NCBI GenBank assembly: GCA_028023455.1
Contig: JAQFVV010006200.1
Span: forward strand, 8,604,521 to 8,668,520
DNA length: 64,000 bases
Reading direction: 5' to 3'
Source of the DNA: Epiperipatus broadwayi
Taxonomy: Eukaryota > Onychophora > Udeonychophora > Euonychophora > Peripatidae
Positions 48,791 through 60,370 of the stretch are shown here, piece by piece. Position 1 is the stretch's first letter. Every line of letters begins with the position of its first letter. The notes under the pieces are model-generated. The model was not told the DNA's origin. It made no database searches and saw only the letters and a program-made list of their open reading frames with translations. The translations under genes and the position numbers were made by a program.

Positions 48791-50540
48791 AATGTTGTCA
48801 TTGGACAGATTACCAACACCTGAAGAAGAGAGAAGTATCAGGACCATTTAAATCTTATGTTCTATATTAACTTTTAGGTCCTTATTAACACTAGATGTTG
48901 AAAATAATTCAACAAATAACTATAAATAAGATGTCAACATCACAACCTATGAGACAGACAGTAATTTATTATGATCAATAAGTTTATATGGAAAATCTAA
49001 GCAGTTTAGTTTGATGATCATAATAGTAGATTCAAGAGTTTGAGTTTTTTTGGCAAAAATCCATCTAAGAAAAATATTTTGATTGGTCACTTTGAATATA
49101 TTATGCTCAGCTTATCATTTCATTGCTTGAATGTCACATGTCATTTTTTCCATCACCAAATTATTGGCAATATTATAAATAAATAGTCAACCATACTTTT
49201 TTAATGTGGTAAATACTTCTTAATAATATCAATATGTGATGTGTGGTTAATTGATTGGACTATTATGTGGTGTTCAAGCACCAAAATGATATTTGGGCAT
49301 ACTCCTATTTTAATTTGTTTTTGTCAAAACTAATAAAAAAGATTTATAAAATACTTATTATTTTATTTTTTTACTATTGAATCACAGAGATTTTCCAAAT
49401 GATTTTAAAACCGGTTTTCCAGAAATTTTTTTCTTATTCAACATATCAAAGATTAAAAAAAAAAAATGTAAGAAAATAAAAAAAACAATGAAACATTGAA
49501 TAGCTATTTGCTTAGAAGATCATGTGACATTGGAATGTAAGAAATAAAAAGTCAAGCTTTGGTTCAAAAACTGTTAGCTCTTTAGTCTGTCACTATGCCA
49601 CTGTGCTAATCCAAACAGGGACAAATTGAATGTTTTATTGTTAAGAAGGTTATACAATGTACAACACCAGAAAGGACATGTTGCATTTTGATCTTTTTTG
49701 TTCTACCACTGTGCTGAATTTATATAGGTCAAAATATTAATTAAAATTTACAAATATATACCAAAAACAAAATAATTACCGTTTTTTTTCATTCTGGTTG
49801 AAACAATATCTCTGTCAAATATTTAAATAAATAAAATTCTTATTTTTTTCTCCAAAAGTATTGTGAGAGTATTTAACAGTATTTTATTAGCTCATTATTT
49901 AACTAAAATATAAAATGTTATATAATAAACCAAATTCTGAATTATGAGCTATGACAAATCAAATCTCACAGAATCAACTGTACTTAGTCACAATATCACT
50001 AACCACCAATTAGAATAGGATTAAATCTTATTTTTATTAAGCAGAATTCACTTTATTTTAAGAGATGAATGTTGAAATACATGTAACTATTAGATCTGAT
50101 GCTGTTTATAACTAAAAGGAAAACATATATTTATATTCTGAATAGGTAGAAATTATAATCAGTCTCATTTTTGTAAACTTTACCATTAATATATACTTAT
50201 ATATATATATATAGTTATTTATTTTATAAAATTTGCCAATATAGAGGTGTTGTCTGATTTAAGAAATTTTCAGTTATTTATAAACATGTACACAAACATA
50301 AATTAAATTTATACATGACACAACCATTTATGTGTTTATTACATTACTAAGTTATACATAATAATATATGAACAAAGACATTTAAGCACCCTCCATTAGC
50401 TAAGAGACAAACTATGAACAAAATGTTATTTATTAAATGTGTTAACATATTTGACTTATTGAATTAATGTTTTTTTTTAAAAAAAGAGAGATCTAAAAGT
50501 CATCAATTTATGCAATCCATAGCTTTTGTTTTTTATCTCA
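48791..50540. other. A+T-rich stretch, no gene seen
   Basis: No supported feature. CCTGAAGAAGAGAGAAGTATCAGGA near 48821 is a short stem-like stretch. Confidence 0.4.
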
Positions 50541-50544
50541 TTCC

Positions 50545-50890
50545 TACTAATTTTTTATGTCACCCATCCATTTCACATATGATATTTTTCTAGGTCTTTT
50601 AAGGTCTTTTGAGATCTATTTAAAGGCTTCAATTATCCATTAGAAATAGGTCTAGTACAAGTGTATATCAGTTTCTTAAATCTTCCATTGATGTAGTGAC
50701 ACCTATTTGTTCTCTCATGCAAGTATTTCATGTTAAATTCTTCTATTACTCCTAATATGTATCTTCTATATTTTTCTGTATGGATTGAAGACTCTGTATT
50801 GCTTTTTAATAAGTATTTAAATCTTATATTAATTTCAGCAAAAACTAATCTATCTATACTCCCCCTTATATATTTTTTTCTAAAAATATT
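50545..50890 (-). mobile_element. RTE-type retrotransposon C-terminal fragment
   Basis: The minus-strand frame 50633-50902 contains EKYRRYILGVIEEFNMKYLH, then ERTNRCHYINGRFKKL. This aligns with RNMERYMLGVTRRDQ and REQTNVTDFIEKIKRL of the copy at the right edge. Downstream, RPRKI and VKWMGDIK-like text in another frame (about 50560-50610) matches the RW.DEI block. It is truncated on both sides and decayed. Confidence 0.65.
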
Positions 50891-51568
50891 TTTAAAAAAC
50901 AATTATTTATTAATATTTTATTTACAAATATAGATATGTCAAAATTTATAAACAATAGAATTTATCCAATTCAAATAATGCCATATTAGTTAATACATTC
51001 TGACTCTGATCAAAGCTGGAATCATATGATAAATGCAGTCAATCTATTTGAAGATAGCTGGTAATATCTGACACAATATGAGATGATATAGATTAGTTGA
51101 GTCAGTTTATGATTCATAGTTGGTGTCATGAAACACAACATGTAATATAGGTTAGTGTAATTACTGTCCTGACTTACAGCTATAATCTATGATGCAGTAT
51201 GATATAATACAATGTTCTAGATCCTTTTTTTATTTAAAAGTCAATTTAGGTACAATGATTTCACATAATCAGAGATAATTAATCTTAAGGCTTAAAACCA
51301 AACCCTATTACAAAAAAAAAAGTTTATAAATACAAGCAATCAAATTTAAAAAAACAACAAGTTAAGGCATAATTATTGTTTATGTTTAATATTATATATA
51401 TGATAATCATAAAAAAATTAGCATATTTTGTTTTAAAAATATATATTCATATAAATGTACAAATTTAAAAAAAGATATAGCACAACTCTATCCTACTACT
51501 ACTAGTATTATCATCATCATCATCATTATGCATAATGTGATTGCTAAATTTACTCTGCATCTTCAACT

Positions 51569-51710
51569 AAAATGGAGTGCATTAATATATATATATATAT
51601 ATACACAATTATTATTCAACAATATACTTTATTTCAAATAAAATGGAGTGCATTAATATATATATATATATATACACAATTATTATTCAACAATATACTT
51701 TATTGCACAA
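51569..51710. repeat. 71-bp tandem duplication with (TA)n core
   Basis: AAAATGGAGTGCATTAATAT starts at 51569 and again at 51640. Both copies continue through a TA run, ACACAATTATTATTCAACAA and TATACTTTATT. The two are almost identical. They lie just beyond the 3' side of the minus-strand retrotransposon, so they may be its 3' repeat tail. Confidence 0.75.
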
Positions 51711-51844
51711 TAAGTAGATTACATGTGGTAACACCAGAAAAAATACACATATAAAATAGATTTACAGATTGTACATGAGTTGATTTGTGTAGTTACAATC
51801 AAATGAATAGTCTTTGTTCATAATTTTTGCCATCTGAAGCTTCA

Positions 51845-52474
51845 TTATAGCCTTGATCTTTTCTTGACCAGGGACCAAGTGGCTGCATATATGTCTGGGG
51901 GTGTGATCAATTTGTCCCCATTTTGTATCTGCATTAGCTTGTTTTGAAATGTTGAAGGGTGTCGTCTAGTGTTTTTCCCAGTTAGAAATTTGCACCTGAT
52001 GCACCACAGAATATATAGTAGAAATGTTGCTGCTCTTATGGTGGGTATTGATTTGCCTTTATAAGCTTCCATTAATTGTTCAATCCTGGTATTGTTTTTC
52101 CTGTATATGTTACGTATTATGTCTCTTATTTGATTTAGTCCTCTATAGTGGTCCATTATGTGCTTCCATGTTTCTTCTGTTTCATGACATAATCCACAGA
52201 AAGGATCAATAGATATGTACATCCTTCTGTGGAATAGAAAATTGGTAGTTGGTAATGCATCCAGGTTCATTTTCAGGATAAAATCAAAAAACTTTGGTTC
52301 TAATTTCCATTTTTTATATTCCTTTATCATTTTTTTATTGGTTATTCCTATTATTGGTGTTGTGTTATTGTCTCCATTGTTGTTTATATGTATCAGATTG
52401 TATATTTCCCAGTATTTGTATTTCTGTATGTATTGATCTGGGATTTTCTTTTCTATTTTACATTGGTATATCAT
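51845..52474 (-). pseudogene. C-terminal part of non-LTR polyprotein, zinc-binding
   Basis: 209 open codons. Residues about 98-140 read LPTTNFLFHRRMYISIDPFC, GLCHETEETWKH and IMDHY. This is the R-x-x-x...C-x-x-C...E-x-x-x-H-x-x-x-H(C) arrangement found after the reverse transcriptase in several non-LTR clades. The last position, normally Cys, appears as Tyr, so the zinc site is probably broken. The ATG used is only the first in the open frame; the real polyprotein began far upstream, beyond stops in 52475-52625. Confidence 0.65.
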
Positions 52475-52625
52475 TAATTCAATATATGAACCCTTAGGGT
52501 GGTGGTCTGTCTGTAGGGGTTATTTGTAGTAGAGGTTCCATTTTGGGAAATTGATTGATTGTTGTGATTATTACATTTCTAAGTTTTTGTATGTGAAGGA
52601 TGGATATCGTGTAGGCCCAGTCCAC

Positions 52626-53414
52626 CTATATCTGTTGGTTTTCTAAGTTTTTTTTAATGGAAATTATGACTGTTTTTCTGGACCAAATGAGTTGATTGCA
52701 CATTGAGTTTATCTTGGATTTGAATGCCTTGGAAAAAGAAATTATTGGTATATAATATGCTATTTTAGTTGTGATTAATCTATTAATCAATTGTATCTTT
52801 GAATGTATTGATAGGTATGCTTTGGCTAGGGATTTTGTATTTTTTTCAGTTTCTTCTTTCAGTTTGTTCTGTATATAGCATCTCATTCCCATGCTTCCCA
52901 TATAAAATAGAAACCCCAGGAATGAGCTTGGCTTTCCCTTGTATATGGATTTGCACTGCCTTCCTGTGTATATGGACCAGGCTGAAGTTTTGATTTTATT
53001 AATTTTAAGCCCATATTCTATTGAATAATTATTGATTATCTTTTGTAGTTTAGGTATCTGTTTTTTGGAAGTCAGGAAGACTGTGATATCAACCATGTAA
53101 GCTAGGGATGTTACTTGTTGCACTGTTGCAGGTATCTTGATCCCCTCAAATGTTTGGTTGATATTCTCAATGAGAGGGTTAATGTAGAAGGCAAATGGAA
53201 ATGCACTAAGAGGGGACCCTTGTGATAGTGATTGAGTGGGGACAAAAGATGGTGAGTTTCTCCCATTCACCATGGTATGTATTTCACAGTTCACTAAGAG
53301 ATTTGCTGTTATATATAATAACCTCCTAGGAATGTCTGTCTGCTTTAGCATCTGCAATAGGACTGTAATTTTGACTGAGTCAAATGCTGATGCTATATCT
53401 ATTTGCACCACCAT
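52626..53414 (-). pseudogene. Reverse transcriptase core, inactive
   Basis: 262 open codons. Near the start, VVQIDIASAFDSV carries the first catalytic Asp region. Then come SLSQGSPLSAFPFAFYINPL (the Q-G-x-x-L-S-P-x-L-F region, about residues 62-82), SLAYMVDITVFL (about 107-118) where the family has Y-A-D-D, and EYGLKINKIKT (about 133-143). In the Y-M-V-D version the second and third positions of the active box have changed, so catalysis would be lost. The frame is kept open over a long distance even so, which suggests it died fairly recently. Confidence 0.75.
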
Positions 53415-53510
53415 ATAACCTCCTAGGAATGTCTGTCTGTTTTAGCATCTGCAATAGGAATGGAATTTTGACTGAGTCAAATGCTGATGCTATATCTATT
53501 TGCACCACCA
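53317..53510. repeat. 97-bp tandem duplication within the reverse transcriptase
   Basis: TATAACCTCCTAGGAATGTC starts at 53317 and again at 53414, and the rest of each copy is nearly identical through TTTGCACCACCA. Because 97 is not a multiple of three, the duplication throws the upstream part of the frame out of phase. Confidence 0.85.
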
Positions 53511-53707
53511 CTGGACCATATTTCTTTTTTTTTTCTAACAGTTATCATTATAGATTTAAATAGGAAGGCTGCCTGTATCGTTGATGAGGTTTTTTTTGCA
53601 AATTGTGTTTTTGAGATGATAGGTAGCAGGTATGTCTCTATCATGTCTTTTATTACCTTTTCTAGAATTTTTATTGGTAGAGAGCCCATTGAGATGGGTA
53701 CACACAC
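53477..53707 (-). pseudogene. Reverse transcriptase N-terminal piece
   Basis: Reads PISMGSLPIKILEKVIKDM, ETYLLPIISKTQFA and KTSSTIQAAFLFKSI, matching the R-P-I-S...K-I-L-E-K...Q-x-G/A-F region before the catalytic core. Beyond about residue 60 the frame shifts into the duplicated 97-bp block. The expected Arg before PIS is Val, and upstream coding is absent. Confidence 0.65.
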
Positions 53708-53757
53708 AATTATTTTATTTATTCAATTACTTAATGTTTTTTATATAAGTAATTGGA

Positions 53758-54165
53758 GGGATTTGAACTTAGAATTTTTCGGTCTATATTCATCCTCCAC
53801 TCCATTTCAAACAAATGATACCCATGACCACATACATATGAAAAAATATAGATGATCCCCAATATACATATATGTGCAGAATCAGCACTCATCAGTTAGA
53901 CCAGATCATAATGTCCCACACATATATACAATCAATGTCAGTTTATATTAAGATAGCAATTCCTTAAACTTTAATATAAACTGAATTTTGTTTGTATATA
54001 TGTGTGGGAGATTATGATCTGCTCCAACTGATGAGTGCTGGTTCTGCATGAAATATGTATATTGAGAATTATCTATCTTTTTTCACATGTATGTGGTCAT
54101 GGGTATCAGTTATTTAAGATAGACTAGAGGACGAATATATACTGAAAAATCTAAATTTCAATCCC
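53758..54165. mobile_element. FB-A palindromic element, 408 bp
   Basis: The left end GGGATTTGAACTTAGAATTT mirrors the right end TCTAAATTTCAATCCC. Inner blocks ATCAGCACTCATCAGTTAGA and TCCAACTGATGAGTGCTGGT mirror about 53962. The deep interior is deleted. Confidence 0.65.
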
Positions 54166-54272
54166 TCTAATTTTAACATTCAATATACTGAATAAATAAG
54201 CTAATTTCATATTGCCTTGAAAATAGATTACTAAGTTCAGCCCATCCTTCTACTATTAATATATATATATAT

Positions 54273-54415
54273 AAGACATATTTTGCGGGTTTATCCATGT
54301 TAAAATATTTTAAATATTGATATACTGATGTTTTGACTTGGTGTTACCAAGTCGAAATGTCAGTATATCAATATTTAAAATATTTTGACACGGATGAACC
54401 CGCAAAATATGTCTT
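54273..54415. mobile_element. Hairpin element, 143 bp, near-perfect
   Basis: The left half begins AAGACATATTTTGCGGGTTT and the right half ends AACCCGCAAAATATGTCTT. The pairing runs through TTTAAATATTGATATACTGA to a short centre, GACTTGGTGTTACCAAGTC, near 54336-54354. It lies between two FB-A copies. Confidence 0.75.
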
Positions 54416-54479
54416 TTATATATGCAACCCGTGAAAATATTTGTATTAACATATATATATAATGGTCCAATAGAATGAG

Positions 54480-54825
54480 GGGTTAGATTGATGTAATACA
54501 TGAGTACAACTACAATATCAAATCCACCAAGAGTTTAGGCATCCATTATTAATTTTTTAATGAAATAGATGGAGGTATAGTTGGAAGAGTAAGAAGATTG
54601 AAGCCTAACCATTAAAGTTCAATAATTTGCTATCTTAATATAAACTGAGCATTGATTATATATATGTGTGTGTGGGTAATTATGATCTGATTCAACTGAT
54701 GAGTGATTTTGCATGAAATATGTATACTGGGGATCATCTATATTTCTCACATGTTTGTAGCCATGTGCATCGGTTGTTTGAGATGGAGGATGAATGTTGA
54801 CTAAAAAATTCTAAGTTCAAATCCC
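54480..54825 (-). mobile_element. FB-A single right-facing arm
   Basis: Contains GAGGGGTTAGATTGATG (cf. GAGGGGTCAGAGTGAC in other copies), then AAACTGAGCATTGATTATAT and CAACTGATGAGTG, and ends AAGTTCAAATCCC. The mirrored partner is absent. The start is approximate. Confidence 0.55.
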
Positions 54826-57580
54826 TCTAATTACATATATGCATTATCTGTTGAGAATGTAGTCACAATGCCCCATGCATAAAAAACATGTAAAATAGTA
54901 TAAGATTAGGCAGATTGTCATTGTTTCGTAAAATACATAAAACTGATAGAAATGTTGTTGTGTCATGGTTTAAAAAACTTAAAACGAAATTTAAAAAAGT
55001 AGATGAATGGAAATAATGTATAGTATGTGCCCCATATGTAAGTTTAAAGTTTGATATGCAGACAAAAATTGTTTTTGTGGGTTATGTTGTTTATTAAAAC
55101 CTTAGGCTGAAATAAGGAAGGGAAAAATATAATTGCTGTTAAAACTGTAGATTCAGTTCGAGTTGAAAGAAAAACAACAATTAGCAAGCACGAAAATCTC
55201 CCTATATTTTAACTGTATGCTCATAGATACTGCTAGACAAAAATATTAACTTTTTATTGCAGAAAGAATGATACATTATTTGTGGGAATTTAGAGAAAGT
55301 TTGGTTTTTCCAATTACTTATTTTCAAATAAGTAAGCTAATGGATTCATTTAGCACGAGCAAACACCAAAGACACATTGAATTTTTAATAATTATGTTAG
55401 AATGCAAATGTTTTAAGAATATAATTTCGTAAAAACTATTACAAAGTATGATAAAATAAATCTTTTGTAAACAAATCAAATTGTTTTAAAAAGTTTAGTT
55501 AATTCACTCATTTGGTGAACATGTTTTAAAATAGGAATAAATATATATCATTAATAAGATTTTATCAACATTCTGGGCAGACAGCAAAACTTGTATGGTG
55601 TGCAGCCTTGAAAACAATTTTTTTGATCAATAGGAATATATCTATAAAAGAAAGAGGAAAATAATTTTTAAAAACTATTATTGAAAAACCAAAATGCTAC
55701 TCTGAAATTCAGTAGAAGTCAAAAGTAGGAAAAAATCCCACAGCAATTGAGAGACTGCAATTAAATCTTGCATTTTTAATATGATTCTCAACCAAAGCTA
55801 AGGAATTCTTTATTGAAGTTGTTCTAATCTACAAGATAATTGGTTAGAGGCTCCTAGAACTATAGTAGAAATCTACAGAGTTAAACTTTGAAATTTTAAT
55901 GTTGCCTGACTAGCTGTTTAACATGTCAATCTAAACTATAGTATGTCTGACCTGTCACATCCCCTACCTAGTGGTAAAGTCTATAATCCAAGGAAGAAAC
56001 TATAACAGGATTAATGACAATCTTGCTGAAAATTAGAATAATATGCTATATACTTTGAACATTAACACCCAAGCAAGAAATCAATTTTTCAAAATGTCCC
56101 ATTGATAATTTAAATATATAGCTATATAGCATGATACATACAAAAATTCCAACTCGGAGTATTTATTGTCATATTTCAAACATACATTTGTAATTTTATT
56201 TTATTATTTTCTCTTTGTAAAATCGGAGGGGGGAGGGGGAGTTAGATATTTTTCTCATTTTTTTTTCTCCACCATAAATGACTGTAGTATCAGAGAGTTC
56301 ACTTATAATGAGTCTGAAGAGAATAAATTCAATGCTTTGAAATAAATTAAATATTTCAAATAAATTAATAAATGTTCTATAATAGATTGAAACCTAGACT
56401 TTTCTTTGATAAAAGGACAAATGTTTTGGGCAAATGTATTAATTCAAACTTTGTTTTTTGGTGATTGTAATAATATATATCTAGTCACATGACACGATGA
56501 TATTTTGTTATTAATGAAATTATTATTCTTAGTAAGAATGCCTATTTTTTTTCCCCTTGATTTTATATATATGAGCATGTTAAATCCGTGATGTACACGT
56601 AATTGGATTATGGTAAATGTATATGTCCACTTCATGACATAACTGTTTGCGCTTTACATTTGTCTAGCAATCAGAAGAAAGTGTAATTTGAAGGTTTTAA
56701 ATATAAGCTTGTAAAAATGGCATTTCTATCAACGAAGTGTTGCCTATAGTAAACAGATTTTATTTCATTTATATATACTAAAATATCTTTACCAGATGAC
56801 CTTTAAACCCCCTATATAGTAATTTTATGTATAGATAATGTATCTAGAATTATAACTTTTACCATTAAAGGAATGAACTGCACTAACAAATAAAATGAGA
56901 CCTACTTTGATCATCATCATTTTTAATGTTATATAACATTTGAAACTTATGAGGAAGATATTTCTTTTCATATGTGTAGCTATATTTTATTATTATGACA
57001 TTTTAATCACTTCATCCCATTACATTTAGCTGATCAATGTGGACATGATCATTCGGAGAGGAGCTTGAAATTTTGAATTGTTACAAAATGATTTTCATAT
57101 AATTTATCCACAGTTCACCTTGAAACTAACAGACATTAATTTGTGAAATGAATTTTCTTCAAATGGAACCAGATTTCATTTTGATTAATTCTTAGTTCAG
57201 CAAATTATGAAAATGTACAATAAAACTGTTAATGAGAACTCTGATCATATTATAGGGGAAGCTATGCCTAATTCTAGGGTTTCAAAATGAAAACTAACAT
57301 GATATTGTCACCATGGAACACTTCAGATTCCAGATACATCTTCTCAAAAGCAATCTCTTCAACTAGAAAACACAATAAAATTATTTCAACTTAATATTGA
57401 GTGTATATAAAAATAAAAAATGGAGATTATCTACAAATTAATTATTCAGCATAAAATGCACATTTTCTTAAAATTCCTGAATTTACATTGATTCTTGATA
57501 GAATACATTCTAATCATGATATGCTTTAAACCAAATTGTAAAACAAACATCTATTGAAGATAATTGAAATGATATTGCAA
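54826..57580. other. A+T-rich stretch, no gene seen
   Basis: A G-run lies near 56227-56240. No frame or repeat that I can support. Confidence 0.45.
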
Positions 57581-57584
57581 TTAC

Positions 57585-57645
57585 AGTTGGCACAGGGTGG
57601 CACTATTGAATGGAGAGTTTTGCCTTGTTAAATAATTTTTATGTT
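57585..57645. repeat. Family B terminal fragment
   Basis: GGTGGCACTATTGAATGGAG followed by AGTTTTGCCT matches the right ends of the palindromes at 6801-6830 and 41308-41333. Only one end is present. Confidence 0.5.
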
Positions 57646-57958
57646 TGCAATAGTTACTAGCCCCCCAATATAAACCTGCCATGCTCCCTCTTCCAAACCT
57701 TTCTATACTTCATTTTTATAAGTGATTTCAATTCTCATAGTTCTTTTGGAGTATGTAAATGAGGATTAAAGAGGTTGTCAGCTTTTAGAATAGATGGCTT
57801 AAACAACATATAGTTATTTTATTTTGTCAAGCAAAAAGGAAAATTCTATTCAAGCTGATAGAAACAGGAATAACTCTTGAATTATGTTTTGTTTGGATCA
57901 TTTTTTTGACAGATAATATAATATAAAGCAAGTCTAATAATTTTTGGAATTTATGTAT

Positions 57959-58162
57959 TTACAATTGCAATTGTTATAATCACTAGGAACACTGAGTAAA
58001 AAAAGATTAAGAATAAAAGTTTTATTATCTTATGCTCAGCAGTTTTCAATATAAGTAACAAGATTAAGATATCAAAAGCTATTCAACATAAGATAATAGC
58101 ACTTTTAATGCTAAGCTATTCTTACTCAGCATTCCTGGTGCTTATATCAATTACGATTGTAT
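57959..58162. mobile_element. Foldback element, about 204 bp
   Basis: The left half has CACTAGGAACACTGAGTAAA and AGTTTTATTATCTTATG; the right half has CATAAGATAATAGCACTTTT and CTTACTCAGCATTCCTGGTG. Outer ends ACAATTGCAATTG and CAATTACGATTGT also mirror. Confidence 0.6.
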
Positions 58163-58379
58163 AAGAAAAGTTAACTAACGTATATAGAATATCTACAGTT
58201 GAAAGTTATATCCTGTTCTAAGATGGAACTTAAAGCAAAACTATCTGAAGTTGATATCTTGTATTAATAGAATGTTTCCAATTCTCTTTTGATATGTTAA
58301 GTTTAATGAATTTATAACAATAGCTTCCAGAGATTTCAGACCTCATGGATATCAAAAGGAATTCATTTCAGGTTAGAAT

Positions 58380-60370
58380 AAAGCCAGAAGTAATCTGCAT
58401 AGCCAATTTTTGTCTATCAAAAACATGGAAATTGCTGACTAACTTATAAAATCATGAAATATTGTCAGAAATGTGGAGAAAAACTATAGAAAACCAATAT
58501 TTTATAAGATTTATTCATAAGGCCTGGTTACTTTGGAATATGCTTAGTGGATTGGAAAATACTTAAAAAAAGCTATGAATGGCTCTGCTAAGATATTGTG
58601 TTTTCTAAATATCAGACTTCTAAAACTATGATTGATAGAATAAGAAAAAGCAGAAGTGGAAACTTCCTTTTCAAATTTTTCTAATATTCTTCTGACAAAA
58701 CATGTAATATTAATAAGCATGAACTTGCCTTTGATTGACTTAAATCAGTGAAGACTCCAAGAGCAGATTGTATATTCTCATACTTGTTAAAAAATTGGAA
58801 CCTAAAGCTCAAATATTGATGGCAAAAGTATTTGGTAGTGCTATTCATATAGAAACTATTTCACAAACTTGGCACAAAAACAAAACTATAGCAATCTTAA
58901 AATGAAATAACTAAGCAATGATCCTGGAAATTACCACTCAATATTATTATTTCAAATATGGTCAGGCTTTTTGAAAAATCATATTAACACAAATGAAGCC
59001 ACCCTCCTATAAATCAGGCTGTTTAGGTAAGGAAAAATATGCTATAAACACATTTTATTTTTAACAAGTCCTACTAAATAGGCTTGCACAATAAACTGAA
59101 AATTTATGCTTAATCTAATCTAACTTTTGATTCTGTTTGGTGAAAAAAAATTAAACTTTTTAATGCAAAAGAACCATTAAGAGACACTAAATGATAGTAA
59201 TAGTAAATACAAAACTTTATAGAATGGCCTAACTGAAGGTTCAGTTCTCTTACCTGTCTTTATAGTAAATTCATCAATGAATGTCTGAAATAAAATTTAG
59301 AAAATTAATCTATGCTAATAATATTGTTCTGACTTTTCATATTAACATTTTTTTATGGAAGGGTGGGAACCATATGACAATTATTAGTAATTAACTACAT
59401 TATTTAAATATAAATGACATTACTCTATTATGGAGATTTGCAATATATGGGAATCAGCTATGAATAGAACAAATATGCATAAATAGTTTTGAAGCACAAA
59501 ACAGGCCATAATATTTTTGTGCAATGTCATGTAAAGCGGCCTGAAATGGGTAATGCAATATAAATGTTGTATTAGCTGTAAGACCGGCTGCAGAAACGGC
59601 ATTGCCATCAAGTGGCCATGCCCGGATTTCAGATGATTACCATTACCTGAAATAGAAAAGTCTTAATAATGATATGAAATAATTGAAAATTGTTTTCAAA
59701 AACTTCCCAATCCATTGAAGAAAGTAGGTTTAATTTTTCATCTAAATGAAACATAATCTGAATATATGTTTTTGAAATAACAGATTAAAGTACAATTTTA
59801 TATCAGTTTATTTAGGATAATAACCTAACTTATTGACCTTATTTTTTAAATGTTAAATCAAAATTAATTTCTAGAACTAACCTCCTTAAAAAGCTGACTA
59901 GAACTACTTTCTTATTATAAATACTGTGTGCCAGAATGAAAAAAATCTCCCCACAAACTTCTTGATATTGCTACACTGGAACACTTACATATAATTGTTT
60001 GCAATGACTTCCTGCTCTTTTACATATTCCTCCACTAGATGGCAGAAAATAAGTTACTTTTCATAAAATGTATAAAAAACATAAACAGATTGGGTTTGCT
60101 AATAATTCAAAATATAGTCCAATTATCTAAGACTCATCTCAAATCACGATCCCCTTTAGATATTTAACCAAAAATATACAATAGAAGAAGTGTGGCATAA
60201 AAATGGAATTTTTATGAGATTCCAAGCAAATGCAACTTTCCTCAGAGCCAACAATAAAGCTGGCTGGATTTGGTCTTCCAATACACAACTGGAATTTCAT
60301 CAACAGATTCACGACAACTTATGAAATTGTTGCCTTCATTTGGTTCATAAATGAAATTTAGCAGTTACTG
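58380..60370 (+). mobile_element. Heavily decayed Jockey-like non-LTR retrotransposon
   Basis: Plus-strand traces in the right order across several frames: TPRADCI (about 58755), QTWHKNKTIAILK (about 58870-58905), NDPGNYHSILL (58918-58950; the family has P-x-S-Y-R-P-I-S-L-L), LTFDSVW (59120-59142; A-F/Y-D-S/T-V-W), NGLTEGSVLLPVF (59222-59260; G-L-P-Q-G-S-V-L-S/A-P), LIYANNIVL (59305-59331; Y-A-D-D) and GFGLPIHNWNFINRF (60265-60312; the D-L-P-R...W-x-x-L-N-R-F-R-T-G tail). Stops and shifts are everywhere, and both catalytic Asp residues of Y-A-D-D read as Asn. Boundaries are approximate. The individual matches are weak; their order is the main support. Confidence 0.6.

Larger units (their letters stand above)
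51845..53707 (-). mobile_element. Decayed non-LTR retrotransposon, clade uncertain
   Basis: Read on the minus strand from 53707 down. The pieces in order are a reverse transcriptase start (53477-53707), a reverse transcriptase core (52626-53414), a broken stretch, and a C-terminal open frame (51845-52474) with a zinc-binding end. The order and motifs are those of a non-LTR element. They differ from the RTE copies elsewhere in the window, lacking the RW...W-x-PR tail. The 5' part with the endonuclease is missing, and the left unit of an FB-A element begins 50 bp beyond the break. I cannot settle the clade by eye. Confidence 0.75.

Noticed and set aside
52024-52993. Plus-strand frames at 52024-52497 and 52799-52993
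   Set aside because: Antisense shadows of the minus-strand retrotransposon frames.
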